This document shows, piece after piece, positions 36,926-45,555 of a DNA stretch of 64,000 bases. Both the position numbers and the translations under genes were made by a program. Source of the DNA: Mycolicibacterium tokaiense (GTDB taxonomy: Bacteria; Actinomycetota; Actinomycetes; Mycobacteriales; Mycobacteriaceae). The notes beneath the pieces were generated by a model. It was not told the origin of the DNA. It did not search any database and saw only the letters and a program-made list of their open reading frames with translations. The stretch spans positions 1,922,001 to 1,986,000 of the forward strand of contig NZ_AP022600.1 in NCBI RefSeq assembly GCF_010725885.1. The letters run 5' to 3'. How positions within the stretch are numbered: position 1 is the first letter of the stretch; every line of letters starts with the position of its first letter.

Positions 36926-38419
36926 ATGACCCATTCTTCCAGACAATCCGAACCCGACGGCGTGGCCCAGTTCGGCTACACCGAATCCCTCGAACGCTCC
37001 ACCGGTCGCTTCGCGTCCTTCGCCGTGGCGTTCGCCTTCGTCTCCATCGCCACCGGCATCTTCACCACCTACGGCAGTGTGCTGGGCAGCTCCGGACCGA
37101 TGGGCATCTGGACCTGGCCCATCGTCATCGTCGGGCAGTTGGCGGTGGCCCTGCTGCTAGGCGCGCTGGCCGCCCGCATCCCCGTCACCGGCTACGCCTA
37201 CCAATGGGTGTCGCGGCTGGCCAACCCGATCCTCGGCTGGATCACCGGGTGGATCTCGTTCACCTTCCTGGCGATCGTGGTGGTCGCGGTCGACTACACC
37301 GTCGCCTCCACCGTGGTGCCCGCCCTGTTCGACTTCGAAGGCACCGCGGCTACCGCATTCTTGATCACCGCGGGCGTGCTGCTGCTGCAGGCACTGCTGG
37401 TGGGGCTGTCCATGAAGTGGACCGAACGGGTGAACAACTTCGCCGTCACCGCCGAACTGATCGGCATGGTGGCCCTGGTGGTACTGCTGTTCATCGTGGG
37501 AGTGGCCGCGCACAAGCTCTCGGCGGACAACCTGTTCTCCACCGGAGCTGTTCCCGCCGAAGGCTATTGGAGCTTCGGCACCGCCACCGCCGCCGGCCCG
37601 TGGATGCTCGCCTTCCTGCTGGGCGCATTCACCATCGTCGGGTTCGAGTCGGCGGCCAACCTCGCCGAGGAGACCAAACGCCCGGAAATCGTGGTGCCGC
37701 GGGCCATGTGGCAGGCCGTCCTGGCCTCCGGCGTGCTCGGGTTTCTGTTCCTGCTGGTGGTCACGGCCGCCGTCGACGACCCGGTGGCCTTGGCCGAATC
37801 CGGGACCCCGATCGCCGACGTCATCCGCGACATCCTGGGCTCGTTCGTGGGCACTGCGCTGCTGGTGCTGGTGGCCATCGCCATCTTCGCGTGCGGCCTG
37901 GTGATCCTGCTGTCCGGGGTGCGCCTGGTCTGGGCGATGTCGCGTGACCAACGGTTCCCCGGCTGGCAGGCCCTGAACAAGGTCAACGCCAGGACCAAGA
38001 CGCCCCTGAACGCCACCATCGCGCTCACCACCATCTCCGCGGTCATCCTCGGCATCTTCTCCACCAGCACCGACGCCCTGTTCAAGCTGTTCGGGGCCGC
38101 GACGCTGCTGCCCGCGGTCATCTACGCCATCACCGTCGTGCTCTATATCGCCACCCGCCGTAAGCTGCCGCCCAGCGCCGGATTCAACCTGGGCCGCTGG
38201 GAGGTGCCGATCATGGCCGTCGCGGTGATCTGGCTGGTGTTCGCGCTGTCGCTGTTCCGCGACGCGTCATTCCGCGACCCGTGGTTGTACGTGCTGGTCA
38301 TGGTGGCCATCGGCGCCTGCTATCTGGGCTACCTGCTGGTGACCCGCGGCAAGGACGGATTGCGCATGCCGGACATGCACTCCATCGACGCCGAGCTCGA
38401 CAGTCAGGGTTCACGTTGA
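36926..38419 (+). CDS. APC-superfamily permease
   Basis: 497-residue, about 12-helix amino acid-polyamine-organocation permease. N-terminal helix-1 motif SFAVAFAFVSIATGIFTTYG and a later LLGAFTIVGFESAANLAEETKRP are APC hallmarks. Start ATG 36926 (MTHSSRQSEPDG). Pairing an APC permease with an FGGY kinase is unusual, since polyols are usually taken up by GlpF, ABC or MFS systems; the substrate may be an amino-alcohol or other nitrogenous polyol (inference). Confidence 0.88.
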   Translation: MTHSSRQSEPDGVAQFGYTESLERSTGRFASFAVAFAFVSIATGIFTTYGSVLGSSGPMGIWTWPIVIVGQLAVALLLGALAARIPVTGYAYQWVSRLANPILGWITGWISFTFLAIVVVAVDYTVASTVVPALFDFEGTAATAFLITAGVLLLQALLVGLSMKWTERVNNFAVTAELIGMVALVVLLFIVGVAAHKLSADNLFSTGAVPAEGYWSFGTATAAGPWMLAFLLGAFTIVGFESAANLAEETKRPEIVVPRAMWQAVLASGVLGFLFLLVVTAAVDDPVALAESGTPIADVIRDILGSFVGTALLVLVAIAIFACGLVILLSGVRLVWAMSRDQRFPGWQALNKVNARTKTPLNATIALTTISAVILGIFSTSTDALFKLFGAATLLPAVIYAITVVLYIATRRKLPPSAGFNLGRWEVPIMAVAVIWLVFALSLFRDASFRDPWLYVLVMVAIGACYLGYLLVTRGKDGLRMPDMHSIDAELDSQGSR

Positions 38420-39831
38420 CGGTGTTGGCGATCGACCAGGGCACCTCGGGGACCAAGGCCATCGTGGTCGACGACTCCGGGGCCGTGGTGGGGCTCGCCG
38501 AGATCCCGGTGCATCCGGTCTATCTCGCCGACGGCGGTGTCGAGCAGGACCCCGGTGAGCTCCTGGAGTCCGTGCTCGGCGCCGGCCGTGCCGCCGTGGC
38601 GCAGGCCGGCCGGCGCATCGACGCGGTGTCGCTGGCCAATCAGGGCGAGACGGTGCTGGCCTGGGATCCCGACACCGGCAGCCCACTCAGCCCGGCCATC
38701 GTCTGGCAGGACCGGCGCGCCGAAACCGTATGTGCCGCAGTGCAGGACCATGGTGACGAACTTGCCGCGCGGACCGGTCTGGTGCTCGACCCGTACTTCT
38801 CGGCGCCGAAGATGGCCTGGCTGCGCCGCGCCGTCACCACCGAGGGCGTGGTCACCACCTCCGACACCTGGCTGCTGCATCAGCTCACCGGGGCCTTCGT
38901 CACCGACGCCACCACGGCCAGCCGCTCTCTGCTGACCGACCTCGGCGTGCCCGGGTGGAGCCATGATCTGCTGGCGCTGTTCGGACTCACCGACGAACGC
39001 CTGCCCGCGATCGTGGGCAACGACGAGATCATCGGCACCACAGCGGCGTTCGGAGACGAAGCACCCGTCGGCGGCGTCGTGGTGGACCAGCAGGCCGCCC
39101 TGCTCGCCGAATCCTGCCTGGACCCCGGGACCGCCAAGTGCACGCTGGGCACCGGGGCGTTCCTGCTGGCCAACACCGGCGGCACCGGGGTGCGCTCGAG
39201 CGCGGGCCTCACCACATCGGTGGCGTGGCGGATCGCCGGCCGGGACACCTTCTGCGTGGACGGCCAGGTCTACACCGCGGCCTCGGCAGTGAAATGGCTG
39301 ACCGCCCTTGGTGTCATCGCCGATGCCGGGGAAATGGACCGGGTGGCCGCCGCGGATGCCGGGTCGGTGATGTGTGTCCCCGCCCTCGCCGGGCTCGCCG
39401 CGCCGTGGTGGAAGCCGCACGCCACCGCCACGCTGGCCGGCATGACGCTGTCCACCGAGCGTGGACATCTGGTGCTGGCGGTGCTGCAGGGCATCGCCGC
39501 GCAGATCGCGGAACTGGTCACCGCCATCAACGCCGACACCGGCGCACCGCTGACCCGGCTGCGGGTCGACGGCGGGCTCACCCGATCGAGCGTGCTGATG
39601 CAGGCCTGCGCCGATCTGATCCAGGTGCCGGTGGACGTGTATCCCTCGCCGCATGCCACCGCCCTCGGTGCCGCCGGCCTGGCGACACTGAGCCTGCACC
39701 CGGACCGCCCGCTGGGCAGCGTGATCCCGGACTGGTCACCGGCGGCGACCTTCGACCCGGCGTGGAGCGGTGACCGCGCCACCGAATTCCGTTCGCAATG
39801 GCGATTTTTAGCTGATAGGACGTTCCAGTGA
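38416..39831 (+). CDS. FGGY-family carbohydrate kinase
   Basis: 471-residue FGGY kinase (glycerol/xylulose/erythritol kinase fold). Phosphate-1 loop AIDQGTSGTKAIVVDDSG at the N-terminus, IVWQDRR, and C-terminal adenosine motif RVDGGLTRSSVLMQ. TTG 38416 overlaps the permease stop (TTGA) with CAGGG 6 nt upstream; GTG 38422 is an alternative. It lacks enough specific residues to call glycerol kinase. It probably makes the phosphorylated substrate for the next enzyme. Confidence 0.88.
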   Translation: MTVLAIDQGTSGTKAIVVDDSGAVVGLAEIPVHPVYLADGGVEQDPGELLESVLGAGRAAVAQAGRRIDAVSLANQGETVLAWDPDTGSPLSPAIVWQDRRAETVCAAVQDHGDELAARTGLVLDPYFSAPKMAWLRRAVTTEGVVTTSDTWLLHQLTGAFVTDATTASRSLLTDLGVPGWSHDLLALFGLTDERLPAIVGNDEIIGTTAAFGDEAPVGGVVVDQQAALLAESCLDPGTAKCTLGTGAFLLANTGGTGVRSSAGLTTSVAWRIAGRDTFCVDGQVYTAASAVKWLTALGVIADAGEMDRVAAADAGSVMCVPALAGLAAPWWKPHATATLAGMTLSTERGHLVLAVLQGIAAQIAELVTAINADTGAPLTRLRVDGGLTRSSVLMQACADLIQVPVDVYPSPHATALGAAGLATLSLHPDRPLGSVIPDWSPAATFDPAWSGDRATEFRSQWRFLADRTFQ

Positions 39832-41198
39832 TTCATGATGTGGCCGTCATCGGCGCCGGCATCGTCGGCTCGGCCGTCGCCCGGGAGCTTTCCGGGCACC
39901 GGGTGTCGGTGGCCCTGCTGGAGGCCCGCGACGATGTGGGTGACGGCACCAGCAAGGCCAACACGGCGATCCTGCACACCGGGTTCGACGCCACGCCCGG
40001 CACGCTGGAGTCGGAACTGGTGCGCCGCGGTTACCGACTGCTCTCCGACTACGCGCAACAGACCGGTATTCCGGTGGAACACACCGGCGCTCTACTGGTG
40101 GCCTGGGACCAGGAGCAACTCGACGCGCTCGCCGGACTGCGGGACAAAGCCGAGGCCAACGGTTACCACCGCTGCGCCATCGTCGACGCTGCCGAGGTGT
40201 ACCGCCAGGTGCCTCACCTCGGTCCCGGCGCGCTCGGCGGGTTGACGGTCCCCGACGAGTCCATCATCTGCACTTGGACGGTGAACCTGGCGCTGGCCAC
40301 CGATGCCGTCAACCGCGGTACAACGCTGCTGACCGGGCACCGGGTCGAATCCGTCTCCCGCAGTGGTGATCTCACCACCTTGGGGACCACCGGGGGGACC
40401 GTGCGGGCCCGCTGGGTGGTCAACGCCGCAGGGCTGGGCGCCGACAAGGTCGACGCCCTGTTCGGCCACCGCCGCTTCACCGTCACCCCGCGGCGCGGGG
40501 AACTCATCGTGTACGACAAATTGGCCCGCGCCCTGGTCGACAAGATCGTGCTGCCGGTGCCCACGTCGCGCGGCAAGGGCGTCCTGGTGAGCCCGACCAT
40601 CTACGGCAACGTGATGCTGGGTCCGACGTCAGAGGACCTCACTGACCGCTCCGCCACCGCCACCTCCGAGACCGGGTTCGAGTTCCTGCTCGAGAAGGGA
40701 CGCGTCCTCATGCCGGAACTGCTGGCCGAAGAGGTGACGGCCACCTACGCCGGGCTGCGGGCGGCCATCGACCACCCCGACTACCTGATCGACACCGACG
40801 CAGAACAGCAGTACCTGCTGGTGGGCGGCATCCGGTCCACGGGACTCACATCCGGGATGGCGGTGGCCGAGCATGTCCGTGACCAGTTACTCTCAGCGGG
40901 AATGGAATTGGTGACACGGACCGATCTGCCCGATCCGCCCGCCATGCCCAACCTGGGTGAGGCCTTCCCGCGGCCCTACCAGCAGGCCGACCGGATCGCC
41001 GCCGACCCGGCGTACGGCCGCATCGTCTGCTTCTGCGAGCGGGTCACCGAAGGCGAGGTCCGCGACGCCTGCCACTCGGTGATCCCCCCCACCACCCTGG
41101 AGGGGCTGCGCCGACGCACTCGCGTGATGAACGGCCGCTGCCAGGCCTTCTTCTGCGGCGCCGAGGTGCAGGCGCTGCTGGAGGGGAACCGGTCATGA
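39828..41198 (+). CDS. Glycerol-3-phosphate dehydrogenase-like flavoprotein with BFD iron-sulfur domain
   Basis: 456 residues. N-terminal DAO-type FAD domain (VIGAGIVGSAVARELS) as in GlpA/GlpD, and a C-terminal BFD-type [2Fe-2S] domain with C401-x-C403 and C438-x4-C443. This domain order matches GlpA-type enzymes and type 2 dehydrogenases that work with a second flavoprotein, which here is the next gene. GTG 39828 overlaps the kinase stop (GTGA). Likely oxidises the phosphorylated product of the kinase. Confidence 0.87.
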   Translation: MIHDVAVIGAGIVGSAVARELSGHRVSVALLEARDDVGDGTSKANTAILHTGFDATPGTLESELVRRGYRLLSDYAQQTGIPVEHTGALLVAWDQEQLDALAGLRDKAEANGYHRCAIVDAAEVYRQVPHLGPGALGGLTVPDESIICTWTVNLALATDAVNRGTTLLTGHRVESVSRSGDLTTLGTTGGTVRARWVVNAAGLGADKVDALFGHRRFTVTPRRGELIVYDKLARALVDKIVLPVPTSRGKGVLVSPTIYGNVMLGPTSEDLTDRSATATSETGFEFLLEKGRVLMPELLAEEVTATYAGLRAAIDHPDYLIDTDAEQQYLLVGGIRSTGLTSGMAVAEHVRDQLLSAGMELVTRTDLPDPPAMPNLGEAFPRPYQQADRIAADPAYGRIVCFCERVTEGEVRDACHSVIPPTTLEGLRRRTRVMNGRCQAFFCGAEVQALLEGNRS

Positions 41199-42418
41199 CC
41201 TACGACGTCGCCGTCGTCGGCGGTGGCCCGGCCGGGCTGACCGCCGCCACCGCACTGGCCGATGACCTGAATGTTGTTGTGCTGGAACGTGAAAGTGTGG
41301 CCGGCGGTATCCCGCGGCACAGTGACCATCCCGGATACGGGATCCGGGACCTGCGCAGGTTCCTCAGCGGCCCCGAATACGCGCGCCGGCTGGTGGACCA
41401 GGCCGCCCGCGCCGAGATCCGCACCGACACCATGGTCACCGGCTGGGCCGGCGAGCGCACGCTCGAGATCACGTCGCCGCGCGGGCGGGAACAGCTCACG
41501 GCCCGCGCGGTGGTGCTGGCCACCGGCGCCCGGGAAAGACCCCGCCCGGCGCGGCTGATCCCCGGTGACCGCGGCGCGGGTGTCTACACCACCGGGCACC
41601 TGCAGAACGTCGTGCATCTCAAGCACGGGACGGTCGGCAGGCGCGCGGTTGTGGTGGGTGCCGAGCTGGTGAGCTACTCGGCGGTGCTCACCCTCAAGCA
41701 CGCCGGTTGCGCCACCGTGCTGATGACCAGCGAGCACGCCAGGCCGGAGTCCTACGCGGTGTTCAATGCGGCCGGACGCACGCCCGCGTTGGGCGCGCGG
41801 GTGGCCACCCGCACCCGCGTCACCGCCATCCTGGGCAGCCCGACCGTCCGGGCCGTCGAGATCGAGAACATCGACACCGGCGCCCGCCGCACCGTCGACT
41901 GCGACACCGTGGTGCTCACCGGGGACTGGATCCCCGACCACGAATTGGTGCGCGCCGGTGGTCTGGCCCTCGATCCCGGCACGCTGGGGCCGACGGTGGA
42001 CACCGCCCTGCGCACCAGCCGGCCGGGGGTGTTCGCCATCGGCAACCTGTGCCATCCCGTCGACACCGCCGACATCGCCGCCCTGGACGGCCGGCATGTC
42101 GCCCGGCAGGTCCGCGACCACCTCGATGGCCGCCGGTCCGCCGGTGACGGCATCCGCATCGAGGTGGCCGCGCCTCTGCGCTGGGTCTCACCCACGCTGC
42201 TGCGCCCCGGTGATCCGGCGCCGTCGCGCGACCGGCTGCTGGCGTGGACCGATCAGCTGGTCCGGTTCCCGACGGTGACCGCGCGGCAGCGCGGCGTCGA
42301 GATCGGGCGTCGGCGGCTGCCCTGGCCGGCGGCGCCCGGCCGGGTGTTCCGCATCCCGTCGAGCCTGCTGGACCGGGCCGACCGGCACGGCGGGCAGGTG
42401 GTGATCGAAGTTCGCTGA
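41195..42418 (+). CDS. FAD/NAD(P)-dependent oxidoreductase, partner subunit
   Basis: 407-residue pyridine-nucleotide-disulfide-type flavoprotein, like the HcnB/opine-oxidase alpha and TM1433-type partner subunits. Two dinucleotide motifs: VVGGGPAGLTAATAL and a degenerate second one, VVGAELVSYSAVLTL; ATGARERPR and GVFAIGNLCHPV close the FAD site. A C-terminal beta-rich extension of about 90 residues is unassigned. No CxxC redox pair. ATG overlaps the previous stop (ATGA). Probably passes electrons from the BFD subunit to an acceptor. Confidence 0.85.
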   Translation: MTYDVAVVGGGPAGLTAATALADDLNVVVLERESVAGGIPRHSDHPGYGIRDLRRFLSGPEYARRLVDQAARAEIRTDTMVTGWAGERTLEITSPRGREQLTARAVVLATGARERPRPARLIPGDRGAGVYTTGHLQNVVHLKHGTVGRRAVVVGAELVSYSAVLTLKHAGCATVLMTSEHARPESYAVFNAAGRTPALGARVATRTRVTAILGSPTVRAVEIENIDTGARRTVDCDTVVLTGDWIPDHELVRAGGLALDPGTLGPTVDTALRTSRPGVFAIGNLCHPVDTADIAALDGRHVARQVRDHLDGRRSAGDGIRIEVAAPLRWVSPTLLRPGDPAPSRDRLLAWTDQLVRFPTVTARQRGVEIGRRRLPWPAAPGRVFRIPSSLLDRADRHGGQVVIEVR

Positions 42419-42430
42419 CGGGTTTACCCG
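42419..42430. promoter_or_regulatory. Inverted repeat upstream of the mycothione-reductase-like gene
   Basis: CGGGT-TT-ACCCG immediately after the preceding stop codon and 28 bp before the next ATG. It could be an operator or part of a short terminator. Confidence 0.3.
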
Positions 42431-42457
42431 ACCGGTGCTTCGGGCACAGAACAGCCC

Positions 42458-43819
42458 ATGCGCCGCCACGACCTCGTGATCATCGGGAGCGGGTCGGGGA
42501 ACATGGTGGTCGACGACTCCTTCTCCGACCTCGACGTCGCGATCATCGAGGAACGGAGGTTCGGCGGTACCTGCGTCAATTACGGCTGCATTCCGTCGAA
42601 GTTGCTGTCCTACACCGCGGAACTGGCCGACAACATCGCCGGTGCCGCCGACTTCGACATCGACGCCGACCTGCGCCGACTGCGCTGGGCGCAGGTGCGC
42701 AACCGGGTGTTCACCCGCACCGACGACATCGCCGCGCAGGGGCAGCGCGGCCGCGAGGACTCCGATTTCGTCACCGTCTACACCGAGCGCGCGGTCTTCA
42801 CCGGGCCGAAGCGGCTGCGGGTGGGCGACACCGAGATCGAAGCCACCCAGATCGTGATCGCCGCGGGCGGCCGGCCCGCGGTCCCGCAGGTGGTGTCCGG
42901 CAGCGGGGTGCCCTACGAGACGTCGGACACCGTCATGCGGATCGACACGCCGCCGCGCCGGCTGGCGGTGCTGGGCGGCGGGTACATCGCCGCCGAGCTG
43001 GCGCACGTCTTCGCCGCGGCCGGTAGTGCGATCACGATCATCGAGAAGAACGACTTGCTGCTGGGCGGTCCGCAGGACGACGAGATCCGCACCGTGTTCA
43101 CCGACCTGATGCGCGCCCGTCACGACCTTCGCCTGGGTGTCGACGTCGGCCGGATCAGCGGCACCGCAGGTGATCTCGTAGTCCACTGCGACGACGGCAG
43201 CACCGTCGAGGCGGACATGCTGCTGGTGGCGGCGGGGCGGGTTCCGAACACCGACCGACTCGCCGTCGCCGCCGCCGGTATCGAGGTCGACGACTCGGGT
43301 CTCATCATCGTCGACGAGTACGGCCGCACCAGCGCCGACGGGGTGTTCGCGCTCGGGGACATCAGCGTCGGCATCCCGCTCAAACACGTCGCCAACCGGG
43401 AAGCCGACGCCGTCAAACACAATCTGCGTCACCCGGATTCGCTTCGTACGCTCGACCGCGACCGGGTGCCGTCGGCGGTGTTCACCCACCCACAGATGGC
43501 GTCGGTGGGCATCACCGAGGAGCAGGCCCGCCGCGACCACCCGGGTTACCTGGTGTCGACGTACAGCTACGACGACGTGGCCTACGGGTGGGCGCTGCAG
43601 GACAGCGTGGGCCGCTGCAAGGTGATCGCCGACGGCGCCACCGGCCAGATCCTGGGGGCTCACCTGATCGGAGCCCAGGCCGCCACCCTGATCCAGTCGT
43701 TCGTCATCGCGATGGAGTTCGGCATCGACGCCGAATCGCTGGCCACCAAGCCCTACTGGATCCATCCGGCGCTGACCGAGGTGCTGCAGAACGCCCTGCT
43801 GAACCTCGCGCCCGCGTGA
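42458..43819 (+). CDS. Mycothione reductase family protein
   Basis: 453-residue flavoprotein disulfide reductase. Redox pair C39/C44 in GGTCVNYGCIPSK, NADPH motif LGGGYIAAELAHVF, FAD motif GVFALGDIS and the C-terminal catalytic His-Glu region YWIHPALTEVLQNALL, the layout of mycothione reductase (Mtr, 459 residues in M. tuberculosis). It may be Mtr or a divergent paralogue: the N-terminus RRHDLVIIGSGSGNMVVDDS and other stretches differ clearly from Mtr as remembered. Not coupled to the upstream operon. Confidence 0.82.
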   Translation: MRRHDLVIIGSGSGNMVVDDSFSDLDVAIIEERRFGGTCVNYGCIPSKLLSYTAELADNIAGAADFDIDADLRRLRWAQVRNRVFTRTDDIAAQGQRGREDSDFVTVYTERAVFTGPKRLRVGDTEIEATQIVIAAGGRPAVPQVVSGSGVPYETSDTVMRIDTPPRRLAVLGGGYIAAELAHVFAAAGSAITIIEKNDLLLGGPQDDEIRTVFTDLMRARHDLRLGVDVGRISGTAGDLVVHCDDGSTVEADMLLVAAGRVPNTDRLAVAAAGIEVDDSGLIIVDEYGRTSADGVFALGDISVGIPLKHVANREADAVKHNLRHPDSLRTLDRDRVPSAVFTHPQMASVGITEEQARRDHPGYLVSTYSYDDVAYGWALQDSVGRCKVIADGATGQILGAHLIGAQAATLIQSFVIAMEFGIDAESLATKPYWIHPALTEVLQNALLNLAPA

Positions 43820-43821
43820 CG

Positions 43822-45093
43822 CTACTGGCGGCGTAGCCGGGCGTGGAAGACGCTCCACCCGATCAGCGTGCCCAGCGCGATGGAGAAGATGGCGGCCACC
43901 GTCACACCGAGGGTGGTGACGTCGGGATCGACGTGGGTGGTGACCTCCGAGAGTGACTCGAACCCCAGCGCACCCGGCACCAGCGTCCAGAACGCCACCA
44001 GCATCATCACGATGCTGGGTGGTCCGCCCTTGATGTGGCGGACCACCATCACGAACGGCACCACCAGGAAGGCCCCCACCGCCGCGGAGTGCGCGGGGGA
44101 GAGGAACAGCCCGCCGATCTGCTGGCCCAGCAGTGCCACCGCGACCGCGGCCATCAGCCAGATCAGCGTTCCCGGCGGCCCGGACAGGTAGAGGTAGAGA
44201 CCCACCGCGATCACCACGATCGCCACATACAACGACCAGGAGCCCATCTGCGCCGACGGTTGCTGCGGCGCAAGGGGTCCGGCGATGTGGATACCGATCG
44301 CCAGCCCGAACACCATCAATCCGAGCTGCGTCACGCCGAACACCACCCGGGCGGTGCCGGCGATGATCGCCGAGCTGGCCAGCTCCAAGGCGCCGATGGT
44401 CAACGCGATGCCGGGCAGCACCGCCACCAGCGCGGGGGTGATCACCCGCAGCAGCCCGTCGTTGGCCGCGTCGGCGACAAACCAGGTGGCCAGCAGGGTC
44501 ACCACCAATGCCGACAGCGGGGGCACCACCGGCTTCAGGGACGGAAAGGGCCGCGCCGCGATCACGATGACACCCACCACCGTGCCCAGGAACACATATC
44601 CCCACAGCGACGCCCAGGTCGGGTTCATCACGAGACCGAAACCCAGTGTGGTGACGGCATACCCGGCCACCCCGGCGACCGGGCCGAAGCGGTACGGCGT
44701 CTGGCGGGCGGCGGACACCGCCGCCACCGCCTCGGTGGGGGAGATGGCCCCGGCGTCGGCCAGTTCGGCGATCGCATCGACCTTGCCCGCCAGGTTCAGC
44801 TGCGTGGTGATCCGGGTGGTCACATCCACCTCGTAGGCGGCGGTGCCCAGCTGGATCATCAGCACCGTCGGCAGGACCACCACGCTGACCTTCTCCGTGG
44901 TGTACATCGCCGCGATCTGCCGCAGCCGGATCGCGATCTGATTGGTCGGCTGCTCCACCTCCACCAGCGCGATTCCCAGCTCGCGGAGCATGTCGGCGAT
45001 GTCGGCGAGGTCGAAGGTGTCCGGTGGGGCCAGCGGGCGCGGTGCCGCCTTGCGGAACGGGTGCAGCGCCCGCGTGACCGGAGAATCGCTCAT
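43822..45093 (-). CDS. ThrE-type threonine/serine exporter
   Basis: 423-residue membrane protein of the ThrE family (DUF1212 plus ThrE_2 halves fused). Cytosolic N-terminal domain about 1-150 with LREIGIALVE-like text and MYTTEKVSVVVLP, then about ten helices, including PFPSLKPVVPPLSALVV and PFVMVVRHIKGGPPSIVMMLVAF-type segments. Similar to Rv3737. ATG 45093 chosen over upstream in-frame starts that overlap the divergent gene. Confidence 0.87.
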   Translation of the reverse strand: MSDSPVTRALHPFRKAAPRPLAPPDTFDLADIADMLRELGIALVEVEQPTNQIAIRLRQIAAMYTTEKVSVVVLPTVLMIQLGTAAYEVDVTTRITTQLNLAGKVDAIAELADAGAISPTEAVAAVSAARQTPYRFGPVAGVAGYAVTTLGFGLVMNPTWASLWGYVFLGTVVGVIVIAARPFPSLKPVVPPLSALVVTLLATWFVADAANDGLLRVITPALVAVLPGIALTIGALELASSAIIAGTARVVFGVTQLGLMVFGLAIGIHIAGPLAPQQPSAQMGSWSLYVAIVVIAVGLYLYLSGPPGTLIWLMAAVAVALLGQQIGGLFLSPAHSAAVGAFLVVPFVMVVRHIKGGPPSIVMMLVAFWTLVPGALGFESLSEVTTHVDPDVTTLGVTVAAIFSIALGTLIGWSVFHARLRRQ

Positions 45094-45113
45094 AGCCGGT
45101 GATTGTCGCTCAG

Positions 45114-45119
45114 TAACCT
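45114..45119 (+). promoter_or_regulatory. -10 box, leaderless YjbR-family start
   Basis: TAACCT, then 7 nt, then the ATG at 45127. Confidence 0.5.
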
Positions 45120-45126
45120 GAACGGC

Positions 45127-45555
45127 ATGGCCGACAGGCGGGCGCGCGTCACCGACGTCCATCGGATTGCCGCGCAGATGCCACACACCACCCGGATCGA
45201 AGGCCCTAAAGGAAACGCCGTCTACCAGGTCGGCGGAAAGTCGTTCGTGTTCTTCCGGACACCTCAACCCGACGCCGTGGACCCCGAGACGGGTGCCAAG
45301 TACCCGGATGTGCTGATGCTGTGGGTCGAGGACGAACGCGACAAGCTCGCGCTGCTCCAAGACCCGCGCCGGCTCTTCTTCACCACCGACCGTTTCGACG
45401 GACACCCCTCGGTGTTGCTGCGCACCAGCCGCATCGGTGAGATCGGCGTGACGGAGTTGACCGAATTGATTGCCGACGCCTGGTTATCCCGGGCCTCCCA
45501 CCGGCGGGCGCAGGCGTGGCTGGCGTCCCAGGAGCCCAGCGGTGGCTGCGAGTAA
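45127..45555 (+). CDS. MmcQ/YjbR-like DNA-binding-fold protein
   Basis: 142-residue cytosolic protein of the MmcQ/YjbR family (double-wing fold): KGNAVYQVGGKSFVFFRT, then LLQDPRRLFFTTDRFDGHPSVLLR and a C-terminal helix LTELIADAWLSRASHR. Function unknown. Its 3' end overlaps the convergent MFS gene by 72 bp. Confidence 0.75.
   Translation: MADRRARVTDVHRIAAQMPHTTRIEGPKGNAVYQVGGKSFVFFRTPQPDAVDPETGAKYPDVLMLWVEDERDKLALLQDPRRLFFTTDRFDGHPSVLLRTSRIGEIGVTELTELIADAWLSRASHRRAQAWLASQEPSGGCE

Noticed and set aside
38401..38409. CAGTCAGGG before the FGGY kinase as a third DeoR site
   Set aside because: Only one half-site, lying in the permease coding end; more likely chance, with CAGGG serving as ribosome site.
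42419..42430. Intrinsic terminator after the flavoprotein operon
   Set aside because: A 5-bp stem with no U-tract is too weak to call; listed only as an inverted repeat.
45094..45405. Longer ThrE start at 45405
   Set aside because: The extension is antisense to the YjbR gene and has no membrane-protein character; family homology begins near 45093.
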